Positions 5,870-6,025 of a DNA stretch of 6,025 bases are shown in pieces. Where the stretch lies: assembly GCA_024711185.1 (NCBI GenBank), contig JANJTI010000278.1:1-6025 (forward strand), read 5' to 3'. Numbering within the stretch: the stretch's first letter is position 1; each line of letters starts with the position of its first letter. The position numbers were made by a program, and so were the translations under genes. This stretch comes from Brevundimonas sp. (GTDB taxonomy: Bacteria; Pseudomonadota; Alphaproteobacteria; Caulobacterales; Caulobacteraceae). The notes beneath the pieces are model-generated. The model saw only the letters and a program-made list of their open reading frames with translations, made no database searches and was not told the origin of the DNA.

Positions 5870-6025
5870 ATGACAGCCAGCTTCCATGACCGCGTCGCCG
5901 CGGAACTCGCCGACATCGACTCCCAGGGTCTGACCAAGCCCGAGCGCGTTATCGCCTCCCGTCAGGGACCGGTGATCAGGGTCGGCGGCCGCGACGTGCT
6001 CAACTTCTGCGCCAACAACTACCTC
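5870..6025 (+). CDS. kbl: Glycine C-acetyltransferase (2-amino-3-ketobutyrate CoA ligase), N-terminal fragment
   Basis: The first 52 codons are present and the gene runs off the window edge at a codon boundary. The enzyme is PLP-dependent and cleaves 2-amino-3-ketobutyrate with CoA to glycine and acetyl-CoA, the second step of threonine breakdown after threonine dehydrogenase. The segment shows the family's N-terminal layout: a short helix (FHDRVAAELADI), then GLTKPERVIASRQGP, a small beta element (VIRVGGRDVL), and NFCANNYL at 45-52, which is the conserved entry to the PLP alpha-oxoamine synthase fold. E. coli Kbl has the same arrangement with INFCANNYLG. Related alpha-oxoamine synthases (BioF, HemA, serine palmitoyltransferase) usually read N-F-x-S-N-D-Y-L or similar here, so the Cys-Ala-Asn-Asn form favours Kbl. 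The lysine that binds PLP lies outside the window. A tdh gene is often adjacent and may follow. Confidence 0.9.
   Translation, partial: MTASFHDRVAAELADIDSQGLTKPERVIASRQGPVIRVGGRDVLNFCANNYL

Noticed and set aside
1..6025. A mobile element, defence system or biosynthetic cluster
   Set aside because: All recognisable genes are core metabolic, translation or envelope genes of uniform composition. I found no transposase, integrase, toxin, nuclease, CRISPR repeat or synthase.

Overview
The window looks like an ordinary chromosomal segment of a high-GC alphaproteobacterium. Its very high G+C, G/C-ending codons, and the character of the IspH, ArgS and secreted proteins suggest Caulobacterales (Caulobacter, Brevundimonas or Phenylobacterium). 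That placement comes from sequence character alone and was not searched. I see no rRNA, tRNA, CRISPR array, insertion sequence, integrase or other sign of transfer, and no strong rho-independent terminator.

The genes diverge from a 147-base intergenic region at 3732-3878. Leftward (minus strand) the order is: a secreted protein of unknown function (3060-3731); argS, arginyl-tRNA synthetase (1258-3060), whose start overlaps the preceding stop by one base; a COG1816-type adenine/adenosine deaminase (213-1226), 31 bases further on; and the N-terminus of a PAS-domain protein (96 to the window edge). The first three form a probable operon. The PAS gene may be separate, because 116 bases lie between it and the deaminase.

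Rightward (plus strand) the order is: ispH (3879-4850), the last enzyme of the MEP isoprenoid pathway; a lipoprotein that joins an MliC-like lysozyme-inhibitor domain to a DUF4232 domain (4920-5828); and the first 52 codons of kbl, glycine C-acetyltransferase, of threonine catabolism (5870 to the window edge).

Most genes are housekeeping: translation, purine salvage, isoprenoid synthesis and amino-acid degradation. They do not form one pathway. The observations most worth a second look are the two-domain lipoprotein with altered inhibitor-loop residues, the one-base coupling of argS to a gene for an exported protein, a hairpin that could mask the deaminase ribosome binding site, and the nested dyad symmetries in the divergent promoter region. 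I found no convincing novel multi-gene system here.
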